Shown: positions 51,759 through 63,309 of the stretch, in pieces | How positions within the stretch are numbered: the stretch's first letter is position 1 | Layout of the letters: each line of letters starts with the position of its first letter | Source: Diphasiastrum complanatum | Lineage: Eukaryota > Streptophyta > Lycopodiopsida > Lycopodiales > Lycopodiaceae | Length of the DNA stretch: 64,000 bases | Direction: 5' to 3' | Assembly: GCA_029204225.1 (NCBI GenBank) | Contig: CM055099.1 | Span: 64,663,614 to 64,727,613 of the forward strand | Translations under genes and position numbers: made by a program | Notes under the pieces: model-generated | What the model was told of the DNA's origin: nothing | Databases searched by the model: none | The model's input: the letters and a program-made list of their open reading frames with translations, nothing else

Positions 51759-53545
51759 CTCCCCCTTAATTCGACTTCAAACATTTAGATAATCTTTAAT
51801 TCCTCTTGAATAAAAGATGTTTATCTCTAGACAAAGCCTAGATAAAGATATTAGTTACCATAATATTTGTTGGACAATAAATCAACTCTACACATTTTAA
51901 GCGTACTTTCTCTCGAACAAAATGAAATTGAATTTCTATGTGTTTTGTCCTAGAACAAACTCTAGGTTTGAGAGTAAGTTGTATGTAGATGAAGTTGTCA
52001 CAATAGATGGTAGTCTAGTTGTTCTGTTTGAAGTTTAGATCCTATAGAAGAAGCCTCAGCCAAATGGCTTCCTTAGTTGCTTGTGTTGTTGCTACATATT
52101 CGGCTTTAGTTGAAAATAGTGAGATCGACTTCTGTTTTCTGTTGTTCCAGAAAACTGGTGCAAATGATAAGTAGAAATAGTATCCAGAAGTGGACCTCTT
52201 GGTGTCTAAATCTCCAATCCACTCAAGCATAATTTTGTAGCAAAGTTACCAGAATAACAAAGAACTTGGTTCTTTGTCGCTTGAACGTATTTCATCACTC
52301 TTTTGAGTGCTTTTCAATGTTGGATACTTGGATTCGACCGGAATTGTGAAAGTGTGCTTATTGTCAGATCAAGTATGGTGCACACCATCGCATAAATTAA
52401 TGAGCCAATTAAAGATTGGTATGGATAACATTTCATGTCAGAGATTTCAGTAGGTGTCGAAGGGCACATATCCTTGATGAGTTTGAGTCTTGGTTCCATT
52501 GGTGAATCGATTGGTTTCGATTCAAGCATTCCGAATTTCTCAGGAATGTTTTGCACCTCTATTGGCTTAGAAGGAATGTATTCTTGGTTCAATCATGAAG
52601 GATCTGAATACCATGTAGATAGTGAGCTGGTCCTAGATCTGCCGATCTGCAATAAATAGTCATTGATTCGTTGGAACCAGGCCCTAGGTGTCTGCTTGAG
52701 CCCATAAAGAGCTTTTCAAATATTGCAGACTCGATCTTCTTGACCTTCGACAATGTATCCTTCAGGTTGTTGCATGTAGATATCTTCCTGGATAAAACCA
52801 TTCAAAAATGTAGTTTGTACATCCATCTGATGTACCTCAAGGTCTTCTGCTACTGCAATTGCCAATAAGGTTCAAATTGATGCAAGTTTGACGACGGGAA
52901 TAAAGGTCTCTATATAGTCGATACCTGGTAGTTATGAGTAGCCATTGGCTATGAGCCTTGCCTTCCACTTCAAAACAAATCCATTGGAATTATATTTTCT
53001 TTTGAAGATCCATTTACAATCGATAATATTTATTTTGACTGGTGAATCAAGACAGGATTGTCTTTAATATTGGCAGTCACAATTCGACATTTGAACGAGA
53101 AATAAATTCATGTTTCTTCAACTTGAAATCATGAAATTTGTCTTCTACGAAGACTACATCTCTGCTAATAAGGGCCTTACTAGATTCAAAATCTAAGACC
53201 TTATAATTATTTATATGTTCCAACCTTGACCAAGAATCTATTATTGGCTACTCGAACTGCTGATCAAGCCCATATTGTTACATTCGATGCATATCATTGC
53301 CTTATTCGAGACAACAACTCAAACATTCTGGTCTAAATATGCTCAAGTTCCATGAATGCTATTGTCATGATGTGTCGAAGAAAAATTCGTAAACCATTCT
53401 CATCTTAAAGTCATATGTTGTGTTGCACCAGAGTCGAGGTACTAGCAACTGAATTTTCGTGAGTGTCAGCATATTGATGTCATTGGACTCCGATAAGCTC
53501 GTCTTAGTCTTAAAATAAGAATTGGAAACTAGCACTTCACTCATC
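51067..53545 (-). mobile_element. copia element C, degenerate
   Basis: Minus-strand pieces in normal order: protease DSGATQHMTL (about 53430-53400), integrase end KVLDFESSKALISRDVVFVE (about 53205-53145), RT with FIQEDIYMQQPEGY and LKQTPRAWFQR (about 52800-52660), YQSLIGSLIYAMVCT (about 52430-52385), RNase H STSGYYFYL and SISLFSTKAEYVA (52190-52080), a polypurine tract (TTAAGGGGGAG ending at 51759) and the LTR from 51758. Gag and most of the integrase are lost, and many stops occur. Confidence 0.8.
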
Positions 53546-53559
53546 AAATTGGTATTCCT

Positions 53560-53950
53560 TCCCCATTTGTGTCAGTAGATGGTTCATGCATCTGAGAAGG
53601 ACTAATAATACTTGTAGTGACATAAAGAGTTCATTCTCCATTTCCATCATTGCCTTCACTCTCATATGCTTGATAATCATATTCTTCCCCGTCATTTTTA
53701 TTATCACTAATATAGTGATTAAGATGTTGTTCTACACCAACATAATATTGCTCTCTAACTAGCTCAAGATCATTTGTTGATCTCCCGCTTCAAATTGATC
53801 ATTGCCTTCGCTCTCATATGCCTCATAATCATACTCTTCACTGTCATTTTTATTATCACTAGTATACTGTCATTCTGCACCAATATTATATTTTGTTGAT
53901 CTCCCGCTTCAAATTGGTCCTCATTTATCTCATAGTCATATTCTACACCA
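53560..53950 (-). repeat. tandemly repeated acidic coding-like sequence
   Basis: A block of about 150 bp is present twice and in part a third time (minus strand). One frame of each copy reads SDNKND-EEYDY-AYESEGND, and a second shared phrase reads DQFEAGDQQ. The copies are separated by frameshifts and stops. It looks like the relic of a gene with acidic Asp/Glu/Tyr repeats. It may belong to element C or to another transposon; the family is not recognised. Confidence 0.55.
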
Positions 53951-55454
53951 TAGTCTTACTACATTTGAGCTGATACCTTGCCCTGTTGTACTTGCATCAC
54001 TTGTGAATTAAGAAAAACATTTACTTCACCCTCCTACTGCATTTGTTCTACTCGTAGGATCAAGCTCTCACGTGAAAGAATTGACACAAAAATCACAAAA
54101 AGGCAAAAGCTATCACTCTCAAGCGGAGTAGCTCTCAAATCTCACGACAAAAAATTCAAATTACGCAGATGTAAAATAACCTTCAAACTTAGCACGGCCT
54201 TAGCTATTTATAGTGGCCCTTTGTGTCTCTAATATGAATTTGGAACCTTAATGGATTAAATTGGGCCTCTCAACCATTATTACAATTCTCACCACTAACT
54301 ATTTCGCACTTATTAGCTACATTACAAAACAATTCTACTCTAACTTAACGCCATGGCTCTATTTAGAAACATTTATCATTGAACACGTGGACTAATTTCA
54401 TGCAAGACATGACAAGTTGCTTAACTCCACATGATTTAACTAGTTTCGTCGCCTTGTGTTTTTAACCATTTTCTAGATTGAGTTTCTTACTCAAACCACT
54501 AGTTAATTAATGTGGTTCATTATCGTAATCATAAAAAAGTATTTTTGGCAATTTGTTGGTGCTCTATGGACAAAGCAAACCAACCAATAGTATATGTGCA
54601 AGTTGTTCGAAAGCAACATCAAAGGAACTAATGTCACAATGATTTCAATTTGACTCCTTTTATTAAGCCATGTAGATATTAAAAAATATTAGGAAAAATG
54701 TGCCCTTGTAAAGTCAAGGCTCTCTTTAAAAGTCATAAAAACTTGCACTCAATATTTATATAAGATCAGAACAAACACTACGGCATGCGTGTTACCCCAT
54801 TTCAAAACCTTATAAAAATGGAATAATCCGACAGTGAAATCATTTCACTTAAAAATGTTGCCCAATACAGGAATGAAATATATAGATATTTCAATCTAAA
54901 TCATAAAGCTATTTGTTGATTACCATTCAAGAGAAAAACAAGGTCATGCTTGACTGAGAGTTGTTGTCAAATGTAGTCATCCATTCCATTGAACTATACG
55001 TTTTCAACGCTGTGGCCAATGTCTCATATAATGCAACCTAATCAGTAGTCAAAATTCCCAAATAACCATGCTTATAAAGGAATGAGAGTGCTTGTCCTGA
55101 AATCACATGACAAAACTTAGATTTTAACTTCTTAGAACAAGGCTTACAATTACTGGAATATCTATTTATAAATCAGCTCTTATATACAGTAACATCACCA
55201 ACAGAAGAAAAGCACTTCCTAAAATAGACTGGTAATATCTATGCTCATACACATTAGTGCAAATTGAAGCTCATGCTCAGTCTCGAATGCTCCACGTAGG
55301 CTGCCATGAAACAAAGCAAGCGTACTACCTTTCTTCATCCCACTAATGAAGGGAATTACTATACATGGCAATCAGCAACTTATTACCATGGGAAGGCACA
55401 TAATGTGAGCAGATTATATTATTCACAGAGAGAACCTAAAGAAAGTTAAAGCCT
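53951..55454. other. intergenic DNA, 3' flank of the ARID gene
   Basis: No recognised gene. The part next to 55454 should be the 3' untranslated region of the minus-strand ARID gene. Confidence 0.5.
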
Positions 55455-56720
55455 TCATGGATGCAAATGAGCACTATCTGCAATATCTATTGAATAAGTA
55501 CCATCTGAATTCCAAAGGCAAGTGCGCATACTACTCGCCAATGTAGCACAGTATTGGACCCAATGCTCATTTTTCTGAAAAAGTTTGGGACCTTGGCCTC
55601 TCTTAGGGTCTGCTGGATTTGAAGCCACTCTTTTTATCCACTTAAAAGCACCAACAAGAGGATCTTGCTTTGACTTGACTGCTGAACTGTATTCTGCAGC
55701 CACGTTAAGCATCTCTTCATATGTGCTTCCTACTACTTCTTGTCCTTTGCTATGAGTTACAGCTGAAAGTTTATTGTTCAGTGCTTTGGCACTTATCTCC
55801 TGGTCAAAAGTTAAATCTTCAGATGCTGTCAGCCCCAAAATCTTTCCACTCTCCAAAAGCTTCAAGTATTTGACATAGATCAGCTTCAAGCATGGTCCAC
55901 AATCAGGCCCAAATCCCAACCCTTCCGAAACCTTCCTCCATGACCCACCATCCGTGACCTTTGTATACCCACCAACATCTTTCACCATTCTACTCAATAA
56001 AAACAGGTCAACCTCTTTGTCACCCACTATCACAGGAAGAGGCCTGCACATTTTCATTTTCCGAGCTTGAAGAGCTTTTTGAATGATTTTCATGAAAGAG
56101 GCCTTGGCCAAACTTTCTTCCTCTCCACATTCTATGCCAAGGTCATTATGTCTAAACGGGTTTGCTAATAATTTGCCTTTTTCTTCGCTCCTAGTATTTC
56201 CAGCATCTACATCCTTTCCCATCTCCACCTTAGATGCTACATCCTTAGGAAAAGGAGTTTCAAAATCCCAGGATTGTGTGGTATGTATGGTCTCTTTGAA
56301 CAGACTTTTAGCACTATGCCTTGAATCTTCTTCCACAAGCAAAGCACTGTGTAGACTTTGCACTGGTGACTTGGACTTGCTTGAAACTGTGTTGGAAGTC
56401 AAGTTGTGGCTTGAAGCCTTTGACAAGCATCCTGTTGAAGCTCCAACTTGTGCCACATTCAAATCTCTGATTTTGCAAGTTTGCAAAGACAGTAGTTCCT
56501 CTTGCAACGTTGGCTCCTTCAAAATTGAGCCTGAAATGTTGTCCCGTATGTGATCAAGATTCAACTGTTCAGACGACTCCTCTGCTATTTCTGAATTGGC
56601 CTCCAGCCATTTACCGGCCTCTTTACACCTACTTGATGTGAAGGGCTTGACACACTTTATAAGCTGGGGAGATATATCGACTTCCAGTGGTCGTTTCTGT
56701 TGTCCCATCATGCTGCCCAT
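55455..56720 (-). CDS. ARID/BRIGHT-domain protein, plant ARID1/2-like
   Basis: An uninterrupted frame gives 421 residues from the ATG at 56720 (MGSMMGQQKRPLEVDI). The first 200 residues are Ser/Lys/Glu-rich and probably disordered. The ARID domain is at about 209-291 (RPLPVIVGDKEVDLFLLSRM, VGGYTKVTDGGSWRKVSEGL, LKLIYVKYLKLLE), a helical DNA-binding fold found in nuclear chromatin proteins. The C-terminus has WIKRVASNPADPKRG and WVQYCATLAS, resembling the region after ARID in plant ARID1/2 proteins. The frame stays open upstream past 56762 with a hydrophobic stretch (LMFMLIASSLFVCW) that is unlikely in a nuclear protein. I take it as leader or intron sequence, with an acceptor-like GGTGTAG|ATTGG at about 56831. 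Further 5' exons are possible. Confidence 0.85.
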   Translation of the reverse strand: MGSMMGQQKRPLEVDISPQLIKCVKPFTSSRCKEAGKWLEANSEIAEESSEQLNLDHIRDNISGSILKEPTLQEELLSLQTCKIRDLNVAQVGASTGCLSKASSHNLTSNTVSSKSKSPVQSLHSALLVEEDSRHSAKSLFKETIHTTQSWDFETPFPKDVASKVEMGKDVDAGNTRSEEKGKLLANPFRHNDLGIECGEEESLAKASFMKIIQKALQARKMKMCRPLPVIVGDKEVDLFLLSRMVKDVGGYTKVTDGGSWRKVSEGLGFGPDCGPCLKLIYVKYLKLLESGKILGLTASEDLTFDQEISAKALNNKLSAVTHSKGQEVVGSTYEEMLNVAAEYSSAVKSKQDPLVGAFKWIKRVASNPADPKRGQGPKLFQKNEHWVQYCATLASSMRTCLWNSDGTYSIDIADSAHLHP

Positions 56721-56849
56721 CCAACAAACAAATAAGCTTGATGCAATCAGCATAAACATCAACGCTGAGACTAGCGAAAAACCCCAAGCAAACTGGACTT
56801 CATGAAGTGCAGGCTCATTGGACCCCCAATCTACACCATGAGAGAGAAA

Positions 56850-57190
56850 ACATTAAGGGCAAAAAGAGGGTCTCTTCAGGTGATTTCGCTATTTTGAAAG
56901 CCCAAAAAATTTTAAGGTGAAGTTTTGTCTATGCATTAGTTATTCAAGTTTTTTTTTTTTGAAGAATGAGGTCCAGCAGAAGGTGATAGCATTTCAGAAT
57001 AAAGTTTGTCTGTCATATGCTTCTGTGGAATTCCAACACTTCAATTAAGCCCTCAATATTTCAAGGAAAAATTCAGCCCTTGTTATGTGAATTTTGCTTT
57101 TTCTAGGGCCTATTTTGCAAGTTTAGGTAACAGACAGAAACCCGTCAGGTCGCCCATACATGTCTCAGTAAAAATGATGGTAGTAAGGAA
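56850..57190. other. 5' flank of the ARID gene
   Basis: Holds a T-run at about 56948-56960 and no recognised gene. It should contain promoter or 5' untranslated sequence for the minus-strand ARID gene, or an intron if that gene has more exons. Confidence 0.4.
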
Positions 57191-57345
57191 GAAGTCAAAT
57201 GTTTTTACTGTGGCAAAGTTGGGCACTATGTGAAATGCACGAAGAGGAAAGCAGATATTATGGCAAAGAAAATTGAGGGTAAGATTACAGAGAAAGTCAA
57301 TCTTATAGCTGAAAAGAAAAAACTCTTATTTAAGTTCTCATGAGC
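57190..57345 (+). pseudogene. retroelement gag knuckle relic
   Basis: One frame reads VKCFYCGKVGHYVKCTKRKA followed by a Lys-rich segment (MAKKIEGKITEKVNL). The knuckle has C-x2-C-x4-H but only three residues before the last Cys, one short of the standard four, so it is likely broken by a codon loss. No protease follows. Confidence 0.55.
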
Positions 57346-58480
57346 ACCTTTTTGATCTTTTACAGGGTCAAGGAGTTTGTCAGAGGATTCCCATTCTCGA
57401 TGCCAGCAGCCTAGAAGGATGCAAGAAGTTGATGTTTCTACATGTTACAGTCTTGTAGATGCAGTGGCAGATGCAAGAGCGTACATTATCCTTCGCATAT
57501 CTCATGGAATGTCTTGACACTTTGTTCCGTAGTTAGTCATGAATATTTGCTCAAGGGGTAGTATTGGAAGTATGACTTGCACATCCATGTTGGATGACAT
57601 CAAGATCATGCAACAATTATGAATGGTATGCTACATTAGCAATTAATTAGGGTTTACTACAGTTGCAATAGTTAACGGCATATGCTTAATTGAATCTATT
57701 TTTGGAAGTTAGCTATTTATTGTTGAACACACTTGCAATGTACCCATTAGTAATAAATAGCTAAAGGGCCCAAAGTGCAAACAATGCTATCATCTAGGTT
57801 CCACGTAGCCCTCCTATATTTGAGGTACATTATGTATACATAGCTTGTGGTATATTGTATCATGTGTGTACAGACCCCAGAGTCCAGACTCCATACCAAT
57901 AACAATCAACTATATTTATAACTTAATATTCATGACTCATTACTCATGTAATGTTAATAAGTTGGGACTTTAATTTCTAAATTCTGCAATTGTCAATAAC
58001 TCGTTGGTAGTTAGTAGTTACTAAACAGTGAGCAATGAGTACTAGCTTCTAAGTGATTAAAACTTATGTGATGGTCGATCAATTACAAGTAGAATTTATG
58101 CTTTATGTTTCACCCTTTAACTACTTTAAAATCTGTAATAAATCATAGCATTGGGCACTCGACATTTACAAGACTTTCCTTTTGGACATTGAAGCTAGGG
58201 GTCACAATGTCGCATCATGATTCAGATTTAAAAAATAATTGCAAATTCAAGACCAAGGTAATTGTAATCGCATGATGACAATGTAGTTTACACCCTAACC
58301 TTAACCAAGCAATGGTTTTTTGCCTATTAATCCAGATTCCAAACATAACCTAAAATCATGATTTTTTGAAAACCCCAAAACCAAAATATGTTGGATTTCT
58401 TAGGACCCGATCTAAACCAATTTGATTTGGACGAATAATAGTTTGAATCAACAAATCAAATTAGTTGAAAAAAAATTGGT
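57346..58480. other. intergenic DNA
   Basis: AT-rich, with no recognised gene or repeat. Confidence 0.45.
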
Positions 58481-58519
58481 TTTGTGCATATTGTGGGCAA
58501 TATAGATAGACTAGGTAGA

Positions 58520-59125
58520 ATATCTGTATCGATGTTGTCTAGGATAGGTGGTGACATAACAAAGGAGGCGTGTGATTTTCACCCTTATGGACTCCCCACA
58601 AAGTCTCAGACCAGAAGCTTCATCATGCATAGAACAGGCCAAATGCTATGGCATCTCTATTTGTGTCTTCAGTGCCTAAGAGTACGAGTAGGTCACATGC
58701 ACCAAGACACCTCCACATTAGCTTTCATACAGTTGTGCAAGGACCAATGTAATAAGTTTCTATCACTTCTCTAAAGGTGAGGCACAAACTCAATCTGAAA
58801 TCTAGCTCTAAAGAGCGAAGTCAATCAAATGAAGTCCCTACTTCTACATAGAAGAACAAGCATTTTATCACTTCAACTTGCTCAAAACCTAGCTAAAAAG
58901 CATAGTTGGTTGGAAAAATGCACCATCAAGATAGAAAACGTGAGGATATTAGCCAAAATATCTAGCCGCAGATTAAAAAGATCTCAAACGAGAACTGTGT
59001 CCTTTGATGCAGCACAAAAATATATCATCATCATATCTAGGATAGTATCCGACATAACAGAAGATGTGTGCAATTTTCAACCTTATGAAGTTTGTCCCCA
59101 AAGTCTCAAACCATTTGTCCAATAG
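58520..59125. repeat. diverged direct repeat, arms about 500 bp apart
   Basis: The block TCTAGGATAG-T--GACATAACA-A-GA-GTGTG followed by CAACCTTATG-like and CCCCA-AAAGTCTCA occurs at about 58537-58610 and again at about 59035-59110. Both copies can be read as similar short peptides (SRI-DIT-D-C-F-PYE), but no protein family is recognised. Confidence 0.6.
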
Positions 59126-59358
59126 TGCCTTTTTGTAAGTGACCACCACCCCAAGTATATATAGGAGTGGAAGAGTCCATTTAGCTAAAAGAACCTCATT
59201 TGCATAATAGAGCTTTATCTTCTTCCATTGAGAGTTCTCCTCTGTGACGATTTTATAATTGTTACACTGTGTATTATAATTTCTGTGAACCAAGTTAATT
59301 AGTTTTATTTTATCGTTGGGTCTTTTACAAGTAGGTTAAGCCTTTGTGAAGTTGGGTT

Positions 59359-59402
59359 TTAGGTTAAGCCGTCATTTGAGTTAGGTTAAGCCGTCATTTG
59401 AG
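59359..59402. repeat. 22-bp exact tandem repeat, 2 copies
   Basis: TTAGGTTAAGCCGTCATTTG plus AG occurs at 59359-59380 and 59381-59402 without a difference. Confidence 0.95.
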
Positions 59403-60059
59403 TCAGTTCCTAAGTAGAGAAACGAGAGAAGAGCGGATCTTACCCTCAGAATACTCATCCTATGCTTAGAGAGAACTTGCAAAGGAGAGAGGGAAACTTC
59501 AAAGTTAGAAGTACGCAGAGGAGAGATGAAAGAAGAACCGTATGCGTAGACGGTCATCAGCATCATGGAACTATACTTGTCGCGCAACAATTCTGGCGTT
59601 AAAATCACCAGTAAGAAGAATAGAGCCATGATCTGAGAATCTAATAATATTTGTGGAGAGATTAGTGAATGGAGAGCCAATGCCCTCTGCGCAAGAGGAA
59701 GACTCAGGAGGAAAGTAGCATGCAAGAGATCTTCGGCCAATCCAATATCACGTCTCATCTGAGACGGACCCATATATAACGTATGTACTCGTCATGACTG
59801 ATAAACTCTATTATCAAGTGTAGTGACTCTTTGTATAAGCATGTGACCCCACCTGAACCTCTACACTCATGGATCTCACCTCTCCGCTGTATATTGAATC
59901 CCATCTATAGTCCGAGAGAGAGGGAAAGGATCGGTTGTGGGAAATCAAGACACGAGAGAGTGTTAGAAGCCAAGGGCTCCAAGCTCCTCTCCCCAAGCTA
60001 GCCAGTGCGTAGAATGAATCTCGTCCCAACCATAGACAAGCCCTAGACTTGGAGTTCAT
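59381..60059 (-). pseudogene. possible LINE-type endonuclease relic
   Basis: One minus-strand frame reads GSILLTGDFNARI (about 59635-59600), which is the catalytic GDFN motif of exonuclease-endonuclease-phosphatase enzymes as found in LINE retrotransposons, with an upstream stretch of fitting length. The other catalytic blocks are not clear and frames shift. The long open frames in other phases (59381-59773 and 59814-60059) are probably shadows. Confidence 0.4.
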
Positions 60060-60082
60060 AACTATGCCACGTCATTCCGGAC

Positions 60083-60134
60083 AATGTAATTAATAACCTT
60101 GTGAGGACCCAGATGCTCTAAATAGGACATATGG
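60083..60134. repeat. left arm of a 52-bp inverted repeat
   Basis: AATGTAATTAATAACCTTGT... through ...AGGACATATGG is the reverse complement of 63248-63299 at 51 of 52 positions. TGTGAGGACCCAGATGC inside it looks like an LTR start, so the arms may be two convergent LTR ends of one gypsy family. Confidence 0.9.
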
Positions 60135-62914
60135 AAGCGGAGACATCGACAACTGAGAAATTGTCTAATCCCCCAAGTTTTTGTAGCTTAGAAAGGACTA
60201 CCATTGTCCAAAGCGACATGCAAGAGTCAGATCCAGCTACAGAGGTCCTATTTTGAGTTTGCCATCGAGGAGCGATGACATTCTTGAGGAGGGAGAGACT
60301 GCCAAGTGGACAAATCACCAACATGAGCGCCAAGTGTGCTCGGACCAAAATAGCAAGTCGACTTATCCTGAAGATTAGTTTGACTTCAAATATCAAATAA
60401 ATACTTAGAGATAGAACAATTATTCAAATGTATATCTTTGCTCTGAAGTACTATATTATATTTCAAAAGTACTCTAAGCGATAAATTTTCCAATTGGCTT
60501 TAACTCTTCTCCAACTAGTAACATCACATTTATATAAACTCAATTTAAATTTTACATAAACCTCCGAGTGAATTATCACTTTACATTGGAGATCAATGTT
60601 CAAAAGTTACAGAAACAAACAATTATAGTCCAAGACCATCCATAATTTCTTATAGACTTGTCATAAATGCTTCTTGGTACAAATACTCTTAGAATCCAAA
60701 AACTAAGATATAACAGTTCATTCCACCAAAATCTCTAGGAGAACCATCAAGATAAAAATGACTTTAACTCAACTTTGAGTACCCCAGATACTCTTTTGAG
60801 TTAAGTGCCTAGCATCTCATGCAAGAAAATAGCAACCATTCAATTCAATAGAGCTGTCTGTGTCCCAATTAACTAGAGATCTAAGCTAAATATTGTACAC
60901 AAGCATCTGTAGACTACAATCTGTAGCAGAGTTTCATCCACTAAATTAAGCAAACTAAGCATGTGTCTTATAAGCAATATAGATTAAAACAAAACAGTTC
61001 CTGGTGAATTCTCTTCCGACTGCTTATTCAGCCAATTAACTTTTAGCCAGGAGTAATCCAATTAGTCAAGTCAATTGCTAATGATTCAGAAATTTCAAAT
61101 GTCTAAGTGCCAAAATCATTTATCCTGGAACTTATTCCAGAACAACACCACATTTAGATCCTCTTCTAAATCATGTTTGAGTCAATAATTCATCCTTTCC
61201 ACAGAAAGAATCATTAACCTGCAAGTAATTATTCTGAACATAGCTTGGTCATATGTCTATGCTCACTGACTAGTTTAAGTATACGATATAAACTCAGTAC
61301 ATAGGAAACAAATAGTAGATCCACAAGATTAAGATGTACAAAACCAATCATTCTACTATGATCCAATGCATAAACATATTCTATAAATTGGCAGATTCCT
61401 CCCAAAATCCGCATATGTTACTCACATAACTCACTAAGAATCTTGGAACTCAATTACACAAGAACTCTATTCCTAGTAAATAGCATTGACTTATATAGAC
61501 ATCTTTGGACATAAGGTTAAGATTAAAGCTTTATTCCCACCTGATCCAATCCATAACAAAATGGTACCACGTGATAGTACTCATTGAACCAAAAGGAACA
61601 TTAAGAATCTCAATGTAACCGAAGAAATATTGTAATAGATATCCAATATTCAATCATTATAAAGAATCTCTCTATAATGCCTCAAAAAGAATCCAAATTA
61701 CCAGATTCCTGCATGGAACACATTTCAACTAATTCCATTTGCAAATTCCAGGAATTTAACCCAAATCCAATTGCAACGCAAAAATGGTTCCATAACTGGA
61801 TTATTATTCGACTATCATCACTTTTCCTTTAGAATTTTCGACTCCTCAAACTCTAAATAAATGTTGGGCAAAAGAAATCAATTTCCAGAGAAAGTTTAAA
61901 AATGTTCCAAAGCTTAATTCCCAATTGTATTCTCACTTGCTATCTCTTATACTTCAGGAATTCAAAGTACATTAACATAATTGGTCCACTTGGTCAACCA
62001 ACCATCTACCCCTCAGGCTTCACCTACTTCCTCACTTCCCAAATGTGGTTTAGGCTGAAAGCCCCGGATTCGAAAAGGAAAAAAACCTAAACTTGAATCA
62101 ATAGAATTTCTATCTACTGGTCATTCAAACTGTTTCGATTGTTCATTAGTAAGTGTTGCACTCAACTACTGGCAAATCTACACATAGATCGGTATAGAAA
62201 CCATTCCAATAAGACTTGCATTATTCTCGGCCACTATTGATCACATAGACCGGAAATTGCTCTATCTAGTTCACAGATCCCCAAAATCTTCAAACAAAAG
62301 TGAAAAGTATTGTGACCTTATAAAACTGACTGCTTTCATATCAGTAAGGTCATTCACTTTATAAGCTATTCTTGTTTGATCAAAACCCGACGAATTTGAA
62401 CAAAGTCAAAACATCCACGGTTCTTTCAAAATTTTACATAACTGGGATTTTCAAAATTCGTTCGACCTGGACCGAAACTGTGAAAATCGATTTATCGCAT
62501 CGACTTGGCAGTTTCACAATTGCCATCCCATTTCGAACTGACTTCGAAACATCCGGCAAGCATCAAACATGACATGCAATGATTAAATCAAAAAAAAAAT
62601 TACGTAAACTGCCAAACAACTGGGAAATTTGCTTCTAAACTAGTTTTTACGAAAACTGTATTCATGCAAGAAATTTTTCTGATCAACCTACTGTTACATC
62701 AGTACCATGTATCTAGACATGCAAACTGATTAAAAAAAAAAACATTTTCAACACCGGGAATGCACTTTACAGCTTTACCTACTTGCATGCAATCAGAACT
62801 CATGCACTCATGAGGGACTTTAATATGTGCTTAGAATGATGGTTTTCAAAGTTTTTTCCTAAAAAGAGCTTACGTTTCATGTTGTAAACTGGATAAAGAT
62901 TGATCTACAACACC
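60135..62914. other. AT-rich DNA between the inverted-repeat arms
   Basis: I recognise no gene, LTR pair or tandem repeat here. The short frames (for example 61229-61414, 61902-62090, 62372-62572) have no known motif. Confidence 0.45.
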
Positions 62915-63128
62915 TATAACAAGGTTAGGATTTGCAAAGTTAAAAAGCGGGTGTAAAGAGAGGAAATTGGTAATGAAAACTCACAAAGAGAATGGTAGGA
63001 GGGCGAGTCCCTACAAGCATATATAACAAGGTTAGGATTTGCAAAATTAAAAAGCGGGTGTAGAAAGAGGAAACTAGTAATGAAAACTCACAAAGAGAAT
63101 GGTAGGAGGGCGAGTCCCTACAAGCATA
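62915..63128. repeat. 107-bp tandem duplication, 2 copies
   Basis: The block starting TATAACAAGGTTAGGATTTG at 62915 recurs at 63022 with about five differences. Each copy ends in TCCCTACAAGCATATAT. On the minus strand ATATATGCTTGTAGGG could be an LTR TATA region. Confidence 0.92.
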
Positions 63129-63247
63129 TATGGACCCAAGCCTCATCTGTGCATGTGCCCATGCAAGCCATGAATATCGTAAATGCTCTTTTCATTACTA
63201 TTGATACTCTACACATGCACATAGTACTCCTAACCCATGCACTAGCT

Positions 63248-63299
63248 CCATATGTCCTATTTAGAGCATCTGGGTCCTCACAAGCTTATTAATTACATT
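63248..63299. repeat. right arm of the 52-bp inverted repeat
   Basis: The counterpart of 60083-60134. On the minus strand TGTGAGGACCC starts at about 63283, just after the decayed gypsy RNase H region, where a 3' LTR could start if the integrase part is deleted. Confidence 0.9.
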
Positions 63300-63309
63300 T
63301 GTAATCTCA

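Noticed and set aside
56083..56553. 156-codon plus-strand frame over the ARID gene
   Set aside because: Antisense shadow of a long minus-strand frame with a recognised domain; no motif of its own.
56721..56840. N-terminal extension of the ARID protein with a hydrophobic stretch
   Set aside because: The frame is open but the hydrophobic segment does not fit a nuclear ARID protein. It is more likely leader or intron, so the ATG at 56720 was used. cDNA would decide.
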